A DNA stretch of 64,000 nucleotides from Streptococcus gallinaceus (GTDB taxonomy: Bacteria; Bacillota; Bacilli; Lactobacillales; Streptococcaceae), in assembly GCF_024170225.1 (NCBI RefSeq), contig NZ_JALJXU010000001.1, positions 1 through 64,000 of the forward strand, read 5' to 3'. Made by a program: the position numbers and the translations under genes. Position 1 is the first letter of the stretch. Every line of letters starts with the position of its first letter. Positions 61,079 through 64,000 of the stretch are shown in pieces. A model generated the notes under the pieces. It ran no database searches. It was not told the origin of the DNA and was given only the letters and a program-made list of their open reading frames with translations.

Positions 61079-62331
61079 TGGAACAGTTTTTGGCACAGTT
61101 ACTGCATTTGGATGCCTACGGCAATCCACAATACTTTCTCTACGTCATTATCGGTGTCCTTCCTATCTTTATCGGCCTATTCTTTAAAAAACGATTTCCA
61201 GTTTATGAAGCACTGTTTAGCTTTGTCTTTCTCTTGCTCATGCTGACTGGAAAGACCTCAGACCAGCTAGTTTCCCTCGTCAAATTTATGATGTGGCAGC
61301 TGGCCTTGATTTGGTCTTATAAGTTTTACAGGAAAAAAGCCAATAACAGCCTTGTCTTTTATCTCTGGACGGTTCTGTCTGTCCTGCCTCTAGCCTTTGT
61401 CAAAGTCTCTCCCCTTATCTTGGAACACAAATCCCTCTTTGGATTTCTAGGGATTTCCTACATCACTTTTCGGACGGTGGGAATGATTATCGAGATGCGC
61501 GATGGGACCTTGAAAGAATTTAGTTTGTGGCAATGCCTTCGTTTCTTACTCTTTTTCCCAACCTTTACCAGCGGACCGATTGACCGCTTCAAACGCTTTG
61601 ATGAGGATTATCAGACGATTCCAGAGCGGGAAGAATTGCTCAACATGCTGGAAAAGGCAGTACAGTACCTCATGAAGGGCTTTGCCTACAAATTCATTTT
61701 GTCTTATATCTTGGGGCAAGTCCTCTTGCCGCCTTTGAGAGAAATGGCTCTGCAAAAAGGTGGTATTCTCAATCTTCCAACCATTGGCCTTATGTACGTC
61801 TTTGGTCTGGATTTGTTCTTTGACTTTGCAGGCTATACCCTGTTTGCATTGGCTATTTCTAATTTGATGGGGATTAAGAGTCCGATCAACTTTGACCAAC
61901 CCTTTAAGTCACATGATTTGAAGGAATTTTGGAATCGTTGGCATATGAGTTTGTCCTTCTGGTTCCGAGATTTCGTCTTCATGCGCTTGGTAAAAATGCT
62001 GGTCAAACATAAAGTTTTCAAAAATCGGAATACCACATCCAGTGTCGCCTATCTGATCAATATGCTATTGATGGGCTTCTGGCATGGAGTGACGTGGTAT
62101 TATATCGCTTATGGTCTCTTTCATGGGTTGGGACTGGTTGCTAACGATGCCTGGCTTCGTAAGAAAAAACGCATCAATCAAGAGCGCAAAGCTCTGGGAC
62201 TTCCACTCTTACCGGACAACAAATGGACGCAGGCTGCAGGAATTTTTATCACTTTCCATGTGGTCATGATTTCCTTCCTCATTTTCTCAGGATTCCTAGA
62301 TATGCTCTGGTTTCCAAAGGTCATTAAATAA
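61078..62331 (+). CDS. dltB: D-alanyl transfer protein DltB (MBOAT)
   Basis: 417 residues with about eleven hydrophobic segments. MBOAT signature with the catalytic His in MGFWHGVTWYYIAYGLFHGL (about 330-349) and the family Asn/Asp-rich FKSHDLKEFWNRWHMSLSFW. It moves D-alanine from DltC across the membrane to the outer face. The ATG overlaps the dltA stop. Confidence 0.96.
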   Translation: MEQFLAQLLHLDAYGNPQYFLYVIIGVLPIFIGLFFKKRFPVYEALFSFVFLLLMLTGKTSDQLVSLVKFMMWQLALIWSYKFYRKKANNSLVFYLWTVLSVLPLAFVKVSPLILEHKSLFGFLGISYITFRTVGMIIEMRDGTLKEFSLWQCLRFLLFFPTFTSGPIDRFKRFDEDYQTIPEREELLNMLEKAVQYLMKGFAYKFILSYILGQVLLPPLREMALQKGGILNLPTIGLMYVFGLDLFFDFAGYTLFALAISNLMGIKSPINFDQPFKSHDLKEFWNRWHMSLSFWFRDFVFMRLVKMLVKHKVFKNRNTTSSVAYLINMLLMGFWHGVTWYYIAYGLFHGLGLVANDAWLRKKKRINQERKALGLPLLPDNKWTQAAGIFITFHVVMISFLIFSGFLDMLWFPKVIK

Positions 62332-62352
62332 ATCATATAAAGGAGTAATGCT

Positions 62353-62592
62353 ATGAACATTAAAGAAGAAATTTTAGAAATTTTCCAAGACTTATTTATG
62401 GAGGACGTTTCAGAAATGCTGGACGAAGATCTCTTTGATGCGGGTGTATTGGACAGTATGGCAACGGTTGAGTTGATCGTTGAATTGGAAGGTCGCTTTG
62501 ATATCAGCATTCCAGTTTCTGAATTTGGTCGCGATGACTGGAATACTGTTCATAAAATTATCGATGGTGTGACGGAGCTTCGCAATGCGTAA
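62353..62592 (+). CDS. dltC: D-alanyl carrier protein DltC
   Basis: 79 residues. The phosphopantetheine serine is S35 in [11 protein letters not shown]. Acidic helices on both sides are typical of carrier proteins. It is loaded by DltA and donates to DltB. Ribosome site AAAGGAG. Overlaps dltD by 8 bases. Confidence 0.96.
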   Translation: MNIKEEILEIFQDLFMEDVSEMLDEDLFDAGVLDSMATVELIVELEGRFDISIPVSEFGRDDWNTVHKIIDGVTELRNA

Positions 62593-63859
62593 GCGTCTAT
62601 GGAAGATTTTGGGGCCCTTGGTCTGCGCATCCGGTTTGATCGTAGTTTTGTTGCTGCTGACGCCAACCAAGATTCACCATGATGAGGCGCGGGAGAAGGC
62701 GGATGCTTATTCTCTGGCCAAGACGGTTTTCAAAAGCCGTCTCCAAAAAGAGCGTGCGCTCAGTGATCCTGATAAAAATTTCGTGCCATTTTTTGGTTCG
62801 AGTGAATGGTTGCGCATGGATCCCTTTCATCCAGCAATTTTAGCAGAAAAATACCATCGTTCCTATACACCATTTTTGCTGGGACAGAGTGGATCAGCTT
62901 CCATCAGTCATTACTTTAGCATGCAGCAGATGGAATATGCCTTGAAAGATAAGAAGGCTGTCTACGTCATTTCGCCACAATGGTTTGTCAAAGGTGGAAG
63001 CGGCAAGGGAGCCTTTCAGTCCTACTTTAGTAATGGTCAGTTGGTCTCTTTCCTCCAGGAGCAAACTGGGGGAGCCTATGACCAAGTAGCGGCTCGTCGT
63101 CTCTTAAAACTTTATCCAGAAAATTCCAATCGTGCTCTTGTCGAAAAGGTAGCCAAGGGTCAAGAACTCAGCCAAGCGGATAAGGCTTGGCTTGCTACGC
63201 AAGCGTATGTGCTGAAAAAGGAAGATTATTTTTTTGATGCATTTGCACCAGAACGCTTCAGTAGTCGATCATTTGAGAAGCAAAAGGCAGTCCTGCCAAA
63301 TGAATTTTCTTATGACAAACTATCTGATCTTGCGACACTGATTGCCCAGTCAGAAACAGGCAACAATCAATTCGGCATAAAAAATGAATTTTATCGCCAA
63401 CGAATCGGTTCTCGGCTGAAAGAGTTGAAAGGGGCACAGAAACATTTCTCTTACCTCTCATCTCCAGAATACACAGACCTACAGTTGGTTCTAAAAGAAT
63501 TTGCCGAATCAAACACTAACGTCCTTTTTGTCATTCCACCGGTCAATGGAAAATGGGCTCGCTTTTCAGGATTGAGCCCAGCCATGTATGCTAAGTCAGT
63601 GGAAAAAATCAAATACCAGCTACAAAGCCAAGGTTTTACCAATATTGCTGACCTGTCTCAGGAAGGCGACAAACCTTACTTCATGCAGGATACTATTCAC
63701 TTGGGCTGGAATGGCTGGTTGGAGATGGACAAACATGTTGCTCCATTTTTGACAAACGAGCAGGCGCAACCACATTACCAGCTCAATGATGCCTTTTTAC
63801 AAAAATCATGGGCGGCTTACTCTGGACAACCAGACAAATTTAGTGCAGAACAAAAGTAA
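62585..63859 (+). CDS. dltD: D-alanyl-lipoteichoic acid biosynthesis protein DltD
   Basis: 424 residues. One N-terminal membrane helix (about 9-26), then an extracellular SGNH-like hydrolase fold: G-S-S-E (71-74) with catalytic Ser in [15 protein letters not shown], and D/H near [12 protein letters not shown]. It transfers D-alanine to lipoteichoic acid, lowering negative charge and raising resistance to cationic peptides. Last gene of the dlt operon. Confidence 0.95.
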   Translation: MRKRLWKILGPLVCASGLIVVLLLLTPTKIHHDEAREKADAYSLAKTVFKSRLQKERALSDPDKNFVPFFGSSEWLRMDPFHPAILAEKYHRSYTPFLLGQSGSASISHYFSMQQMEYALKDKKAVYVISPQWFVKGGSGKGAFQSYFSNGQLVSFLQEQTGGAYDQVAARRLLKLYPENSNRALVEKVAKGQELSQADKAWLATQAYVLKKEDYFFDAFAPERFSSRSFEKQKAVLPNEFSYDKLSDLATLIAQSETGNNQFGIKNEFYRQRIGSRLKELKGAQKHFSYLSSPEYTDLQLVLKEFAESNTNVLFVIPPVNGKWARFSGLSPAMYAKSVEKIKYQLQSQGFTNIADLSQEGDKPYFMQDTIHLGWNGWLEMDKHVAPFLTNEQAQPHYQLNDAFLQKSWAAYSGQPDKFSAEQK

Positions 63860-63954
63860 AACAGTTTTTAGTGACTTATCCAATAAGTGACTAGAAGCCG
63901 TTTTCTTTTTTTAGTAGAAGGTGTATAATAGACAAAAAAACTGAGGAGACATTT

Positions 63955-64000
63955 ATGGTTAGAAAAGTCGGAATCATTGGAATGGGACATGTTGGGTCAA
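63955..64000 (+). CDS. L-lactate/2-hydroxyacid dehydrogenase-like protein, first codons
   Basis: Only 15 codons are in the window: MVRKVGIIGMGHVGS, a GxGxxG NAD-binding start as in lactate and L-2-hydroxyisocaproate dehydrogenases. A GAGGAG ribosome site lies 8 bases upstream and a TATAAT-like box near 63924-63929. The family call rests on the Rossmann motif alone. Confidence 0.5.
   Translation, partial: MVRKVGIIGMGHVGS

Noticed and set aside
63866..63915. Terminator after dltD
   Set aside because: AGTGACTTA and TAAGTGACT look like partners but do not pair as an inverted repeat (TAAGTCACT would be needed); only a weak AAAAC/GTTTT stem remains, so no confident call.

Overview
The window reads as a chromosome segment of a low-GC Firmicute of the genus Streptococcus, most probably Streptococcus suis. 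The basis is the gene content and order (glmU/nudF/macP/mtnN, slrA-type lipoprotein, ftsK, rplK-rplA, dnaX/DUF3272/birA, dltRS-dltXABCD), the many extended -10 promoters (TGnTATAAT), and two riboswitch classes restricted to Lactobacillales: a preQ1-II element before queT and an SMK (SAM-III) box before metK. The species call is inference from family knowledge, not from a search.

Layout. Positions 1-2800 are the lysogeny end of a prophage or integrative element: a partial antirepressor-like gene and a Cro-like gene on the minus strand, a divergent CI-like repressor with two palindromic operators between them, and a tyrosine integrase that abuts chromosomal DNA. Positions 2808-6311 hold a run of small same-strand genes (DUF2829, SDR reductase, DUF3977, ASCH, NUDIX, DUF4300 lipoprotein) ending in a frameshifted DJ-1/PfpI gene. 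Positions 6343-11079 carry a membrane protein, the glmU-nudF-macP-mtnN operon and two copies of a structured intergenic repeat. Positions 11078-21200 carry slrA, an HrtBA-like ABC exporter with its own two-component system, rhodanese, ftsK, a VOC protein, DUF3397 and the L11/L1 ribosomal operon.

Positions 21278-33828 hold a YghU-like protein, a DEAD helicase with an oxidoreductase, udk, a PadR regulator, the leuABCD operon (with a leucine leader-peptide attenuator and an embedded DUF1294 gene), an aldo/keto reductase and msrC-dnaX. Between dnaX and DUF3272-birA sits the most interesting locus (34060-37948). It is an A/T-rich lanthipeptide cassette: a 36-residue precursor with a leader of the class III/IV type, a three-domain lyase-kinase-cyclase synthetase cut in two by one in-frame TAA, and an MFS transporter. 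The cyclase part keeps all apparent zinc ligands, which points to class IV (LanL) rather than class III (LanKC).

Positions 37992-53227 are mostly housekeeping (birA, M42 aminopeptidase, zinc peptidase, comEB, metK, murA, map, queT), plus a large secreted CAP/Ig-like protein and a GRP-family sugar transporter. Positions 53305-63859 hold tex-sprT, a DUF4097/PspC/NUDIX cluster, and the D-alanylation locus in which dltRS lies directly before dltXABCD. The window ends in the first codons of a lactate/2-hydroxyacid dehydrogenase-like gene. No tRNA, rRNA, CRISPR array or insertion sequence was seen.
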